A DNA stretch of 64,000 nt from Acidiferrobacterales bacterium (GTDB lineage Bacteria > Pseudomonadota > Gammaproteobacteria > Arenicellales > Poriferihabitantaceae): positions 1 to 64,000 of the forward strand of contig JAHQWE010000096.1 of NCBI GenBank assembly GCA_019633985.1, in the 5' to 3' direction. A program made the position numbers and the translations under genes. Below, piece after piece: positions 17,262-27,280 of the stretch. Under the pieces are notes generated by a model that saw nothing but the letters and a program-made list of their open reading frames with translations, was not told where the DNA came from and did no database searches. Numbering within the stretch: the stretch's first letter is position 1; each line of letters opens with the position of its first letter.

Positions 17262-18368
17262 ATGAAATTTGTCGACGAAGCAGTAATCCGGGTGATTGCC
17301 GGCAAAGGCGGCAATGGCGCAATGAGTTTTCTGCGAGAGAAATATCGCCCTAATGGTGGACCTGACGGTGGCGATGGGGGCAATGGCGGTAGCATTTATC
17401 TCACCGGGGACAGCGGTCTCAACACCCTGGCGGATTTTAGGTTTACTCGACTCTATAGAGCCGAAAACGGTGAGGCCGGTTCCGGTCGGGAATGCTTTGG
17501 AAAGTTTGGTGACGATCTCATCATCAATGTGCCCCTAGGAACTGTCGTTTCCGATGTGGAAACTGCAGAAGTGATCGGAGAAGTGCTCGATGAGAGACAA
17601 AAGTTACTGGTCGCCCGTGGCGGTATTAAAGGCATCGGCAATGCGAGATTCAAATCCAGCATCAACCGCACCCCTCGGCAAACCACACCTGGAAAAATGG
17701 GTGATGAAAGACAGCTCAAGCTAGAACTGAAAGTCTTGGCAGATGTCGGTTTGCTGGGTTTGCCCAATGCAGGCAAGTCCACATTCCTGGCGGCGGTGTC
17801 TAGTGCGCGTCCTCGAATCGCAGACTATCCGTTTACCACGCTTTACCCGCAACTTGGTGTGGTGGACGTCGGAGAATCCAGTGGGTTTGTCATTGCCGAT
17901 ATCCCGGGGTTGATCGAGGGCGCCGCGGACGGGGTAGGTTTGGGAACTGCATTCCTCAAGCATTTAAACCGCACCCGGGTGTTGTTGCATCTGGTGGACA
18001 TTGCCCCTATGGACCAAAAAGATGTGGTGGATTCTATCGAAGAGATTTTTGCAGAGCTCAAGCAGTTTGATTCCGCACTAGCCGCACGCGAAAGATGGTT
18101 GGTGTTGAATAAAACCGATATTGTCGATGCGGCTGAAGTGAAGGCGCAAATCGCTGATGTCCGCGAGCGAATAAACTGGGAGGGTCCCATCTATACGATC
18201 TCAGCGGCGACCGGAGAGAACTGTAAAGCATTAACCAGCGCATTGATGGAAAGATTGAATGAGCTGGATGCAGAAGAAGCGGATCGAGTAGCAACCGCGA
18301 AGGCACAGGCTGAGATGGAACTGGAAAGGCAGTTCCAATCGGAAACGCAGGTCAAGCTAGATGACTGA
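17262..18368 (+). CDS. obg: Obg GTPase (ribosome assembly)
   Basis: Essential GTPase of 50S assembly and stress control (ObgE/CgtA). The glycine-rich Obg domain spans about 1-158 ([22 protein letters not shown]). The G domain follows, with G1 GLPNAGKS (166-173), G3 DIPGLIEG (213-220) and G4 NKTD (283-286). The C-terminus is short and acidic. Full length at 368 residues. Its last eight bases overlap the proB start, so the two are translationally coupled. Confidence 0.97.
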   Translation: MKFVDEAVIRVIAGKGGNGAMSFLREKYRPNGGPDGGDGGNGGSIYLTGDSGLNTLADFRFTRLYRAENGEAGSGRECFGKFGDDLIINVPLGTVVSDVETAEVIGEVLDERQKLLVARGGIKGIGNARFKSSINRTPRQTTPGKMGDERQLKLELKVLADVGLLGLPNAGKSTFLAAVSSARPRIADYPFTTLYPQLGVVDVGESSGFVIADIPGLIEGAADGVGLGTAFLKHLNRTRVLLHLVDIAPMDQKDVVDSIEEIFAELKQFDSALAARERWLVLNKTDIVDAAEVKAQIADVRERINWEGPIYTISAATGENCKALTSALMERLNELDAEEADRVATAKAQAEMELERQFQSETQVKLDD

Positions 18369-19482
18369 GCGATATAGATTGTCAAAATCCAGACGCTGGG
18401 TGGTGAAGGTAGGTACTTCGCTACTCACTGATGTCGAACATGGGCTGGATCAGGAAGCGATCAGTGATTGGGTTCGTCAAATGGCGTCACTCAGAAAGCA
18501 GGGTTTTCAGTTGGTACTGGTATCCTCTGGGTCGATCGGTGAAGGTGTCCGCAGACTGGGTTGGCAAACAAGACCAAGAGAATTGCACAAGTTACAGGCT
18601 GCTGCAGCGGTTGGCCAGATGAGTCTGGTGCAAAGCTATGAGTCTGCATTTCAGCAGTACAATATTGTGACCGCACAAGTTTTGCTGACCCATGCTGATC
18701 TGGCCAATCGGGAACGTTATCTCAACGCGCGCAGCACATTGAGAGAGTTGCTCAAGCTAGGGGTTGTGCCGATCGTCAATGAAAATGACACGGTGGTGAA
18801 TGAGGAAATTCGATTTGGTGACAATGATACTTTAGGAGCCCTGGTCGCAAACCTGGTTGAGGCGGAAGCGCTCATCTTGCTGACCGATCAAACTGGTTTG
18901 TACGACAGCGATCCACGAAAAAATCCTGATGCAAAGTTAGTAAGCGAAAGTGCAGCCAATGATCCCTCGCTTATGCGATCCGCTGGACCGCCGGTTGGTT
19001 TTGGTAGTGGGGGTATGGTGACCAAAGTGCAGGCAGCGCAAAAGGCAGCGCGATCCGGGGCTAGTACGGTGATTGCAGGTGGTCGCGAAAAAGATGTACT
19101 GATTCGCCTGTTTCAGGAAGAAGAACTGGGGACAATACTGGTTCCTGGCAGCGGCCGCATCACCGCACGCAAACAATGGTTGGCAGGTCAACTACGCGGA
19201 AATGGCCGGCTCACACTCGATGATGGTGCGGTTAAAGTACTGAGAGAATCCGGAAAGAGTTTGCTACCCATTGGAGTGCGGGAGGTAAAAGGGGAATTTG
19301 GACGCGGAGAATTGGTACTTTGTGTCGATCTATTAGGTAATGAAGTGGCGCGAGGCCTGGTCAACTATAATGCTGAGCAAACTCGTAAGATCATTGGTCA
19401 TTCCAGTGATCGTATTGAATCGATTCTCGGGTTCATTGGCGAAAGTGAGTTGATTCATCGGGATAATATTGCGCTCACTTGA
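18361..19482 (+). CDS. proB: glutamate 5-kinase
   Basis: Phosphorylates glutamate in the first step of proline synthesis. Residues up to about 255 form the amino-acid kinase domain ([42 protein letters not shown]). The rest, about 275-370, is a PUA domain as in E. coli ProB. Full length at 373 residues. It overlaps the end of obg by eight bases, the standard obg-proB arrangement. No terminator was found after it. Confidence 0.96.
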   Translation: MTERYRLSKSRRWVVKVGTSLLTDVEHGLDQEAISDWVRQMASLRKQGFQLVLVSSGSIGEGVRRLGWQTRPRELHKLQAAAAVGQMSLVQSYESAFQQYNIVTAQVLLTHADLANRERYLNARSTLRELLKLGVVPIVNENDTVVNEEIRFGDNDTLGALVANLVEAEALILLTDQTGLYDSDPRKNPDAKLVSESAANDPSLMRSAGPPVGFGSGGMVTKVQAAQKAARSGASTVIAGGREKDVLIRLFQEEELGTILVPGSGRITARKQWLAGQLRGNGRLTLDDGAVKVLRESGKSLLPIGVREVKGEFGRGELVLCVDLLGNEVARGLVNYNAEQTRKIIGHSSDRIESILGFIGESELIHRDNIALT

Positions 19483-19675
19483 GTAACCAGGTGTGTAGTC
19501 CTTCAGTTCGATAATTGCCCATCTCGAAGATCGGAAAACTGAGTTTGGCAAATCATCTGAAAAATGGGTGCGCTAGTCGGCGATTTCGCATTTAATATCA
19601 GGGAATGACAGGGTTCAGCACACGTTTACCACTATCTCGACTAAAATAAGCTGAATTTCTGAGGATGTATTGAAG

Positions 19676-21067
19676 ATGTACAGAAAAATAGTGATATTCG
19701 GGAGATTCTCGCGTGCAGCGAAAAAGCTGATGAAGTCGGGTGCTCGAATTTCCCTGTTTTCTTCCTGTTTGTTTTTTGCATTCGCTAGCGCCGCTATTGG
19801 GCAGAGCATCCCGGCAACAACGGTTCCAGCTACGACTATCGGAGCCACAGTAGCCAATATCATCGTTAGTACGCTGTTACAACCAGACTGCAGGATACCC
19901 GGGTTCACACCACAGAGTTGTCAGAACGTCATTCAGACCCAAGCACAGGTAGATGCGTTCGCGGGAGTGACTGCATACGATCGTAGTCTCATCATTAGTG
20001 GGCAAGGCAATCTCGACTTTTCTCCGTTTAATAGTCTCGTTGAGATTAGTGGTAGCCTTAGTTTTCTGTATGGTGCACAAAGTTCGGTTGTTGGTTTTAA
20101 CAACTTGGAACGAGTCGGGTTTGGTGTTGAATTCCTAAACAACAGTGGCTTGACATCGGTCAACGGATTTAATTCGTTAACGCATTTGGCTACCTTTGGC
20201 ACCAACGATCAGACAAATCGGAGTGCGACACTGACTTTTTTTCAGAATCCTAACCTGCTGCAGGTGAGCGGCTTCCAGAATCTGGGGTTTGCCAATAAGA
20301 TTAATTTTTCCGGAAACAATACACTCGAGACCATTCCAACGTTTAATGGGTTAGTGGATGTGGCTGAACTGGATTTCATCGATAATCCAGCTCTTGAGCA
20401 GATATCAGGATTCATCAACCTGGAAGAAATTGGGGGAACGGCATCCAGCGGTTTTACGGTGGAAAATAACGCACAGCTCTCTACAGTTAGCGGTTTTGGT
20501 GCCCTGACCAACGCTGCAAGTATTAACATCGATAATAACCAGCAGCTTGACACTATTTCTGGTTTTGGTTCGTTAGATATAGTGGATCGTTTTCTATGGA
20601 TTCGATTCCTACCCTCGTTGAGCGAGCTACCGAATTTCTCCAATCTTTCAAGGGTCGATTCACTCATTCTTCGTGGTCTGGGTTCTCTTTCTCAAATACC
20701 CGGCTTCCCAGATTTGGTGACGGCGCGTTCTATCAGATTGAATGCGCTGGGCCTGGCTCAAAATATAGCGGGATTCAATGGTTTGATCACTGTCAGGAGT
20801 TTGACGATTTCCGATAACCCTGTACTAACGACAATGGCGGGCTTCACAAATCTCGGTGAAGTGGGAGACGCCATTCCCGGAAGCCTGGACATTGTATCGA
20901 ATCCAATGCTTGAAAGTGCCTCTGGGTTTCCCAATCTGGCACCGGCGGGAGTTAACGGTACCGTGAATATTTACTACAACGATCTTCTCGATTGTCCCGG
21001 GTTATTTGGTGGTCTCGAGCCAATCGATTATTCAACCGGAAATGCGGTGAACTGCGAAACGGACTGA
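19676..21067 (+). CDS. secreted leucine-rich-repeat-like solenoid protein
   Basis: Unrecognised secreted protein of about 463 residues. The ATG at 19676 is used; AGGA lies ten bases upstream of it and four upstream of the TTG at 19670. An N-terminal signal segment (ISLFSSCLFFAFASA) precedes a short Thr/Pro stretch. From about residue 115 to 445 a unit of roughly 23-28 residues recurs about thirteen times, with pattern x-I-x-G-F-x-x-L-x-x-V-x-x-L-x-I-x-x-N-P-x-L, as in VSGFQNL, ISGFINL, VSGFGAL and MAGFTNL. This is a beta-solenoid of the LRR/receptor-L-domain kind. Cysteines occur only near both ends of the solenoid, where they could cap it. No anchor motif is seen. Confidence 0.75.
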   Translation: MYRKIVIFGRFSRAAKKLMKSGARISLFSSCLFFAFASAAIGQSIPATTVPATTIGATVANIIVSTLLQPDCRIPGFTPQSCQNVIQTQAQVDAFAGVTAYDRSLIISGQGNLDFSPFNSLVEISGSLSFLYGAQSSVVGFNNLERVGFGVEFLNNSGLTSVNGFNSLTHLATFGTNDQTNRSATLTFFQNPNLLQVSGFQNLGFANKINFSGNNTLETIPTFNGLVDVAELDFIDNPALEQISGFINLEEIGGTASSGFTVENNAQLSTVSGFGALTNAASINIDNNQQLDTISGFGSLDIVDRFLWIRFLPSLSELPNFSNLSRVDSLILRGLGSLSQIPGFPDLVTARSIRLNALGLAQNIAGFNGLITVRSLTISDNPVLTTMAGFTNLGEVGDAIPGSLDIVSNPMLESASGFPNLAPAGVNGTVNIYYNDLLDCPGLFGGLEPIDYSTGNAVNCETD

Positions 21068-21182
21068 TAAGAATTACAGTCACGAGCCAGCTTATCGATA
21101 ATTTTGCAATCGATTTACGCTTGCGGAGCGCACGAAAAGTGGCGTTGTATTCGTTGTTATTTAGACCCTCGTCGTCTGGGCT

Positions 21183-21932
21183 TCAAACAGCACCGGTGTC
21201 TTTGTTTTTGATATCTTTACCCGCCTCAGCTTTTTCATTTCGCCTCACTTCTGATAAAGCTGAAGCGACCAGACCTGCTGGAACCGCAACTATCCCAAGA
21301 CCAATCATCAGGATTGCGAAAGTAAATATTTTTCCCGCAATGGTAATTGGGTAGACATCTCCATAACCCACCGTACTCAAAGTTGAAACTGCCCACCAGA
21401 GACTATGGGGGATCGATTGAAAGTTTTCGGGCTGCGCCGTGTTTTCGAAATAATAAATGCCTGTTGCCGATAAAAACAGGAGAATAGCGGTTGCACCCAG
21501 AAACAGAACGACCTCTTCTTTGACGAGTATCACCGCCTTTCCGAACTTATCCATGGCATGGCTATATCGATTTAGTTTGAGAAGTCTGACAAGGCGAAAC
21601 AGCCTAAAAGCTCTGAGTCCCCGCAAATCGAAGCCCAGTGCCAGATAAAAAGGCAGAATCGCAATGAAGTCCACGATTCCATAAAAACTGAATATGTAGC
21701 GGCTCTTTTTTTCGCTAGCCGCCACTCTGAGTAGATATTCAATCGTAAAGACGATCGTAATGAAGACTTCTGTCAGTCTCAGAATTAACATGGTTTGTTT
21801 TGTTAATCCCGGGACGGTTTCTATCGATAAGGTGACGATTGAAATTAAAATCAAACTAATTATCGTATAGTCAAATAAGCGGCCGTCTCGAGAATCATGA
21901 TTCCTGATTGCGTCAAGTATTCTCATTGCCAT
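21183..21932 (-). CDS. voltage-gated potassium channel, six-helix type
   Basis: A 249-residue inner-membrane ion channel. The selectivity filter TVGYGD is at 187-192, between a pore helix and S6. The S4 voltage sensor shows the spaced arginines of RGLRAFRLFRLVRLLKLNR (about 104-122), and S1-S3 precede it. It has the Kv/KvAP-like layout without a cytoplasmic ligand domain; the C-terminus is a short charged tail (EVRRNEKAEAGKDIKNKD). The gene lies between two secreted-protein genes and is divergent from the beta-helix-like one, with 50 bases between their ORF starts. Confidence 0.9.
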   Translation of the reverse strand: MAMRILDAIRNHDSRDGRLFDYTIISLILISIVTLSIETVPGLTKQTMLILRLTEVFITIVFTIEYLLRVAASEKKSRYIFSFYGIVDFIAILPFYLALGFDLRGLRAFRLFRLVRLLKLNRYSHAMDKFGKAVILVKEEVVLFLGATAILLFLSATGIYYFENTAQPENFQSIPHSLWWAVSTLSTVGYGDVYPITIAGKIFTFAILMIGLGIVAVPAGLVASALSEVRRNEKAEAGKDIKNKDTGAV

Positions 21933-21982
21933 TTTGGGTGAGTGTGTAGTTAACGGTCCGTATATAGTAAATCCATACCGCT

Positions 21983-23140
21983 ATGCCACCAACAAAATCT
22001 GAAGCCCGGCGGATGAATTCAACAGTCATCAGCGTTATGATCAGCGATATAACTATGATGGAGGCAAAAACAGTGCTAAGAAAATTCCCGAACCAGTTTT
22101 CCAGCATGCTGGCAGTCATAACTTTCATTTTCTTCGTAGCTGTCGATCCTGCTATTTCACACACTAGCGTTGTCGTTGTTCCACTTGGTGATTCACCTGT
22201 GGAGGGATTAGCAAACATTGTGACGGTTGCAAAAGAAAATGGTGATTTCGAAGATCCCGCATCAGCGGTTGCTTCAATCAGCGACGCAACTGAAGACAAC
22301 CCTTATATGGTGTATGTTGCACCAGGCACCTACATTCTCGAGAGTCGAATAGAGTTATCGCCTTACGTACATTTGATCGGCAGTGGAAAGCATTTAACGA
22401 TACTTGATGGTAGTTTCGGCGAAGCCAATGGCGGTGCGGGGGCCGCAGTAATTTCCATCGTTGATCCAGAAGTTTTCGTTAGACACACAAGTATTCAGGG
22501 GATGAGGATCATCAACAGAGGCAATGGAAGCGGTGGCGTCGTGGTAGGTGTCTACTGTGATGAGTGTAATTCCAAAATCAAAGATGTCGATGTTGATGTA
22601 TTTGGAGGAACAACGAATCTTGGTATTGACGTGAGTGGACCGGGGGGTGTCCATTTAGAAGGGTCATCGGTCGAAGCGCTTGGTGGCGCTATCAGTATTG
22701 CCATACAAATCTTCTCGACGAACTCTTCCTTGCATGACGTGGTTGCGATTGCTGAAGATGCGACCAGCACTAATGTGGGAATTCAGGTTTCACAGGGTTC
22801 GATCGATACGCATAAAGTTTCAGCAAATGCCACAGGGGGTAGTTACGGTTATGGTATTCGGTTAATAGGTCTGGGGTCGGATCTTGATGATGTGGATGTG
22901 AATGGTTCTGGCAGCGATGAAGGATACGGAATCCATATTCTAGATATTGGCAGTTTTTTCACCTCTACTGTTCGTAACAGCAAAATGCAGGGGTCGGATG
23001 ATGGTTTTAACAACACAACTCGAGTGACAACCAATATCAGTCATTCGGTGGTACAAGACGGGGTTGGCGGTGCGGGTGCAAAAACTTGTGTCGCAGTAAG
23101 CAATGGTGCGGGGAGCGCGCTGAGCACTAGCTGCTTATGA
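21983..23140 (+). CDS. secreted parallel beta-helix-like protein, unknown function
   Basis: 385 residues in the longest reading; ATGs at 22037, 22055 and 22058 are plausible later starts and none has a clear ribosome binding site. The hydrophobic MLAVITFIFFVAVDPAIS would be the signal peptide. The mature region begins like a pectate-lyase-type right-handed beta-helix: YMVYVAPGTYILESRIELSPYVHLIGSG is the usual first coil of such proteins. Short-period Gly/Asp/Val-rich coils follow, many with S or N at turns. No catalytic residues can be assigned, so an adhesive or structural role is as likely as an enzyme. Confidence 0.68.
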   Translation: MPPTKSEARRMNSTVISVMISDITMMEAKTVLRKFPNQFSSMLAVITFIFFVAVDPAISHTSVVVVPLGDSPVEGLANIVTVAKENGDFEDPASAVASISDATEDNPYMVYVAPGTYILESRIELSPYVHLIGSGKHLTILDGSFGEANGGAGAAVISIVDPEVFVRHTSIQGMRIINRGNGSGGVVVGVYCDECNSKIKDVDVDVFGGTTNLGIDVSGPGGVHLEGSSVEALGGAISIAIQIFSTNSSLHDVVAIAEDATSTNVGIQVSQGSIDTHKVSANATGGSYGYGIRLIGLGSDLDDVDVNGSGSDEGYGIHILDIGSFFTSTVRNSKMQGSDDGFNNTTRVTTNISHSVVQDGVGGAGAKTCVAVSNGAGSALSTSCL

Positions 23141-23364
23141 AAAGCTCTGGCAGTTGGTGAGTCTCGCCCTGTTTTAGCGGTTGTCGCGGCGTTTAGAGAT
23201 TTCAAAAAAGAAGCTCAAAACAGGTCCGCTTAATTATTCACAGGGTTTATCGAATCGCTGCGCTGGGGTTGGTTGTCATTCGACTTTAATCGCCACCGGC
23301 CTTCGCAATTTCAAAAGAACGAAATTGGGAAAATAATATCCACAGACGTCGAGGTATGGGCACG

Positions 23365-23820
23365 CTAGTGTCTTGGTAGATCATCTTGCAACAAAGATAA
23401 ATCCATAAAGCTTTGATCACTGTGGACATGCATTCTCGGGCTCCAAGTGGCACTGGTTGCGATCACTGGATCATCAAACAATGAGGGGAATGTTCCGCAC
23501 AATTCCACGTCCCGGTCAGCCTTTTTAGCCGTCACGGAATTAAAAACTTTGCTGCCACAGCGTTCGCAAAAAAAGCGCTTCAGGTTATTGATGTTGGGGT
23601 CTGCCCGCGTATACCACCTCAATAATTGCTTACCTTCAATAATCTGAAAGTATTGTTTCTTTACGTAGATATATTGATAGAGGGGCGCTGCATTGGCCTG
23701 GCGGCAGTCTTTGCAATGGCAGTATCCAGCCCAATGGGGTTTGGTTCCCGCCGCGATTGAAAAACGGACAGAACCGCAGTAGCAGCGACCGTAAATATCC
23801 TTTTGCTTCGCGTTTTCCAT
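23365..23820 (-). CDS. GFA family (CENP-V/GFA domain) zinc protein
   Basis: A 151-residue member of the glutathione-dependent formaldehyde-activating-enzyme-like family. The zinc ligands are visible: CYCGSVRF (Cys13, Cys15), CHCKDCR (about 34-39) and the late CERCGSKVF pair. Family members are often annotated as S-hydroxymethylglutathione synthases, but most have no proven activity. gloB lies just downstream on the same strand, so both may serve glutathione-dependent aldehyde detoxification; that is positional inference. Confidence 0.85.
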   Translation of the reverse strand: MENAKQKDIYGRCYCGSVRFSIAAGTKPHWAGYCHCKDCRQANAAPLYQYIYVKKQYFQIIEGKQLLRWYTRADPNINNLKRFFCERCGSKVFNSVTAKKADRDVELCGTFPSLFDDPVIATSATWSPRMHVHSDQSFMDLSLLQDDLPRH

Positions 23821-23877
23821 AAGCAGAAGTTTGAATTATTAAGGTGGCGTCTTAGAGCGCTGCTGAAGACAACATGA

Positions 23878-24669
23878 CTACCAGCTATTCCGCAACTCCC
23901 GCAATTTCAGAAACACTTCCTTCGCATCCGGGTCGGAACTCAAATCTGGAAATTGCAGCCGTAGCTGTTCGATGACTTCGGGGTTTTCTAAACGGAAGAA
24001 CGTATTGATTTCTTTTTCCTGCCCAATAGTGGTGGTCATAGCGTTTGTCGGGTCCACATTCGGGTTTTGTTCGAGTAACTGCATCGCTTTTTCGTTGCCA
24101 GGTTCTCGATCCATGGTAAATCGCAGATTATTTTCTAGGTAATCGTGACCGGGGTAGAGAATTGTGCGGTCGTCCAGTAGTGCGAGCTGTTGAACGAAAG
24201 TTTGATAAAGATCATTGGGATGTCCGCCATTATGGCAGTTTCCTGCGCCGGCATTAAACAGAGTGTCTCCACAAAAGAGGGAAGGATTGTCAGTTTTTGA
24301 TAACAAGCAAACGTGGCTCATGGTGTGGCCCGGTGTATCCAGAACTTCAAGGTCAACGCTGTTCCCAACCTTCACAACGTCTCCGGCTCCAAGACCTATA
24401 TCCATCCCAGGGATCTTGTTGCTCGCACCGGCGTGGGCTAACAGACTGGCGCCGGTTGCTTCGATCACTTTGCTGTTACCGCCGATATGATCGCCGTGGT
24501 GATGGGTGTTGAGCACCTGGGTGATTTTCCAGCCCGCACTCTTTGCATGATGCAAACATTTCTCGTAGTCGAGCGGATCGATTGCCAGTGCTTCGCCCGT
24601 CTCTGGGCAGGCAACTAGATAATTAAAATTGCGGTAAGCGTTTCCTGTCCAGATTTGTTTGACGATCAT
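23878..24669 (-). CDS. gloB: hydroxyacylglutathione hydrolase (glyoxalase II)
   Basis: Metallo-beta-lactamase-fold thiolesterase that hydrolyses S-lactoylglutathione to lactate and glutathione, the second step of methylglyoxal detoxification. The metal motif THHHGDHIGG is at 55-64. Further ligands are in DTPGHTMSHV, the CGDTLFNAGAGNC loop and PGHDYLENNL. The C-terminal glutathione-binding part ends in FLKLRELRNSW. The 263 residues match the family. Confidence 0.94.
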   Translation of the reverse strand: MIVKQIWTGNAYRNFNYLVACPETGEALAIDPLDYEKCLHHAKSAGWKITQVLNTHHHGDHIGGNSKVIEATGASLLAHAGASNKIPGMDIGLGAGDVVKVGNSVDLEVLDTPGHTMSHVCLLSKTDNPSLFCGDTLFNAGAGNCHNGGHPNDLYQTFVQQLALLDDRTILYPGHDYLENNLRFTMDREPGNEKAMQLLEQNPNVDPTNAMTTTIGQEKEINTFFRLENPEVIEQLRLQFPDLSSDPDAKEVFLKLRELRNSW

Positions 24670-24730
24670 AGTGTTGATATCAGAGAAATGTAAAAACGAT
24701 TTTAGCGTAACAGTGTGTTATTTCCCGAAT

Positions 24731-25354
24731 TTATTCCGCATCAGGGACACACCATTCATTCAGGTTGATGCCAACCAGCTCCAATTTCCGGTCGTGTCCA
24801 TAGCTAAATTTAAGGGGTCGTAACCAATCGATCTTTTGAACTAACTGAGGGTGATTGATTCGGTGAATGGGCGCTTCCATATCCCAACCTGTGGCGAGAC
24901 TAAGCGCTGCTCGAATCACTCCCTTATGAGTCACTGCGACTGAGGTAGTCGCATTTAATGCTTCCAACCAGGTCTGGAGACGAATTCGCACTTCTGCCGG
25001 CGTTTCTCCTCGGGGAGGACGAAAATCCAGGCCCGTGCTTGGATTAAGTTGTCGATGTGCTATTTGATATTCAATTTCTGGAAGCGTCAGACCCTCAAAT
25101 TCTCCCCAATTCATTTCTGCGAGCGCATCGGCTATCTTGCAATCATCAATGCCGAGAGCATTCGCGGTTTGACGACACCGCAATAGCGGGCTAGAGAACC
25201 ACTGATAGGTTTGCCATTGCGGCGGCAGGGTGATTTGTTGCAGTCTCGAGAGACTGCTTGCGGAAAGCGTAGTATCCGTCTTGCCCTGAATGCGGCGAGC
25301 GGTGTTCCAATCGGTGGGAAAATGCCGGAGCAGAATGAGCTCGGCCATGGGCAT
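24731..25354 (-). CDS. histidine phosphatase family protein
   Basis: A 207-residue phosphoglycerate-mutase-like phosphatase. The catalytic His is in LLRHFPTDWN (His11), where RHG is the usual motif, and the second His in VAVTHKGVIRAAL. SSPLLRCRQTA supplies the phosphate-binding arginine. Substrate unknown; CobC-type alpha-ribazole phosphatases and sugar phosphatases share this fold. The start codon directly follows the TGA of the glutamine amidotransferase gene, so translation is probably coupled. Met3 is an alternative start. Confidence 0.85.
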   Translation of the reverse strand: MPMAELILLRHFPTDWNTARRIQGKTDTTLSASSLSRLQQITLPPQWQTYQWFSSPLLRCRQTANALGIDDCKIADALAEMNWGEFEGLTLPEIEYQIAHRQLNPSTGLDFRPPRGETPAEVRIRLQTWLEALNATTSVAVTHKGVIRAALSLATGWDMEAPIHRINHPQLVQKIDWLRPLKFSYGHDRKLELVGINLNEWCVPDAE

Positions 25355-26245
25355 TCAGTCTTTGCGCAGAAACTGGCTGACCCAGCCAAGGACTTCCGCA
25401 GATTCGGACTCATTCCCTTCGAGCAACTCCAGTGTTTCCTGATATTTGCTCTCACCGATCAGCTCCCTTCGCGCTTGAGCGCGGTAGGCGCAATATTCTT
25501 TGCTAAATTCCGGATGTCCCTGTATTCCCAACATTAGATCGTTGTCGCTGATCATGCTGTAGGGGCAAAAATCATTGCTGGCAAGGGTGAAAAAGCCTTC
25601 CGGTAAATCCACGACCTGATCCTGATGGATCACGACTAGATGGAAATCCTCGTTTTCGGTTTCCAGCCAATCAGGGTTTGCAGTGATATCTGCTCGATGA
25701 ATGCCAAAGCCCCAGCCATTATCCGAGCGTTCGGTTTTGCCGCCGAGGGAGTGGGCGATCAGTTGATGGCCAAAGCAGATGCCTGCCATTTTTACTCGTG
25801 CTCGATAACAGCTCCTGATAAATTCCATGAGCGGTGGTATCCAGGGCAAGTCTTCAAACACACTGGCTGCCGAGCCGGTAATTATGTATCCGTCATGATC
25901 TTGCGGTTGATCCGGCAACACGCCCTCGTAGGCGGCGTATGCAGTGAGTGTCATCGAACTATCAACCGCGCTAATACCGCGTTGGAACATGCCAAGATAG
26001 TTGCCAAAACGCTCACGCCCGTCCTCCGGGACATCGTCACACAGAAGAAGGCCGATGCTTTTTTTTGACAGTTTTTCTAAAGAAGGCGTCACGGAACAAG
26101 TTGCTGCGAAAGTCACGCCCTTTATATGTGAATGAATCCATAACTTCAACAAGATCTGCGCGTTTTTGTCGGCGGCTTGGATTTGTTGATTTCCCACTCG
26201 GTATCGGTGATTTGACTTGTTTAAACAGGGTTCGAGAGATACCAT
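25355..26245 (-). CDS. class I glutamine amidotransferase-like protein
   Basis: Cytoplasmic amidotransferase-fold protein resembling the stand-alone GMP-synthase-like group. It has the nucleophile elbow AGICFGHQLIAHSLGG, and the His/Glu pair in IQGHPEFSKEY. The conserved fold begins at SIGLLLCDDVPEDG, about residue 63 of this reading. The first 60 residues look non-conserved and the true start may be further in, for instance the GTG at 26092. The ATG at 26245 has AGAGG only three bases upstream. Substrate unknown; relatives act in gamma-glutamyl transfer or hydrolysis. Divergent from dapA. Confidence 0.8.
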   Translation of the reverse strand: MVSLEPCLNKSNHRYRVGNQQIQAADKNAQILLKLWIHSHIKGVTFAATCSVTPSLEKLSKKSIGLLLCDDVPEDGRERFGNYLGMFQRGISAVDSSMTLTAYAAYEGVLPDQPQDHDGYIITGSAASVFEDLPWIPPLMEFIRSCYRARVKMAGICFGHQLIAHSLGGKTERSDNGWGFGIHRADITANPDWLETENEDFHLVVIHQDQVVDLPEGFFTLASNDFCPYSMISDNDLMLGIQGHPEFSKEYCAYRAQARRELIGESKYQETLELLEGNESESAEVLGWVSQFLRKD

Positions 26246-26285
26246 CGACCTCTTGATAAAACCCTCTCAATTGCAGGTATCACCC

Positions 26286-27161
26286 ATGATTAAAGGCAGT
26301 CTGGTTGCGCTGGTCACCCCGATGTTTGAAGACGGAAGCGTGGATTATGATGGGCTTGAAAAACTGGTTGATTTCCATGTTGAAGCGAAAACCGACGCCA
26401 TCATTTCGGTGGGTACTTCCGGAGAATCTGCAACTCTGGATATTCCGGAACAGATTGACGTGATTCGTAAAACAAAGGAGTTTGCTGCGGGAAGGATTCC
26501 TATCATTGCCGGTACTGGCGGTAATTCCACCAGTGAAGCCATGGAGTTGACGGAGAAAGCTGCGACCCTGGGTGTCGATGCCTGTTTGCTTGTGGTGCCT
26601 TACTACAATAAACCCACTCAGGAAGGTCTTTATCAGCACTTTCGCTATATCGCGGAGCGGGTGAATGTACCGCAGATCCTCTACAACGTACCGGGTAGAA
26701 CCTCACTGGATATGCATAACGATACCGTTGTTCGCCTATCAGAGGTCGACAATATTATTGGCATTAAGGACGCTACCGCTGATGTCCCCAGAGTGGAAGA
26801 CTTTCTTGCTCGTTGCGGCAATGATTTTGTCCTCTATTCAGGTGACGATGCGACCACGCTGGAATTCATCAAAGCTGGCGGTCATGGCTGTATTTCGGTA
26901 ACAGCAAACGTAGCGCCTGCGAAGATGCACCAAATGTGCATGGCGGCGCTCGAGGGGGATCTCGCGCTGGCCGAAAAACTCAATGATCAGTTGGACGGAC
27001 TGCATAAAGAATTGTTTGTAGAATCAAACCCAATTCCGGCGAAGTGGGCGGTGGCAAAACTGGGTCTCATTCCAGATGGCATTCGATTACCCCTGACCCG
27101 ATTCTCGGAGTCCTATCACGCCCAACTTGAAAAGGCGATGCAACGGGCGGGCGTTCTGTAA
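26286..27161 (+). CDS. dapA: 4-hydroxy-tetrahydrodipicolinate synthase
   Basis: Condenses pyruvate with aspartate semialdehyde in lysine and diaminopimelate synthesis. With the ATG at 26286 (MIKGSLVALVTPM) it is 291 residues and co-linear with E. coli DapA. The Schiff-base lysine is Lys161 in GIKDAT, with Thr44, Tyr107, Tyr133 and Arg138 in their expected places. The ORF's earlier start at 26217 would add 23 non-conserved residues and is rejected. bamC does not follow here, unlike in E. coli. Confidence 0.97.
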   Translation: MIKGSLVALVTPMFEDGSVDYDGLEKLVDFHVEAKTDAIISVGTSGESATLDIPEQIDVIRKTKEFAAGRIPIIAGTGGNSTSEAMELTEKAATLGVDACLLVVPYYNKPTQEGLYQHFRYIAERVNVPQILYNVPGRTSLDMHNDTVVRLSEVDNIIGIKDATADVPRVEDFLARCGNDFVLYSGDDATTLEFIKAGGHGCISVTANVAPAKMHQMCMAALEGDLALAEKLNDQLDGLHKELFVESNPIPAKWAVAKLGLIPDGIRLPLTRFSESYHAQLEKAMQRAGVL

Positions 27162-27280
27162 ACGCGATCATTCTGAGAATTCGAAATGCGCTTCCCCATG
27201 AAGCCGCTTTCCTCACCAAATTCAAAAACTCAACCACGGGCAAACGCATTTGCCAGTGCAACGTGTAAGTTCAAGCACCA

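Noticed and set aside
23168-23224. 8-bp inverted repeat CCTGTTTT/AAAACAGG
   Set aside because: The 41-base loop and lack of a T tract make a terminator unlikely; could be chance.
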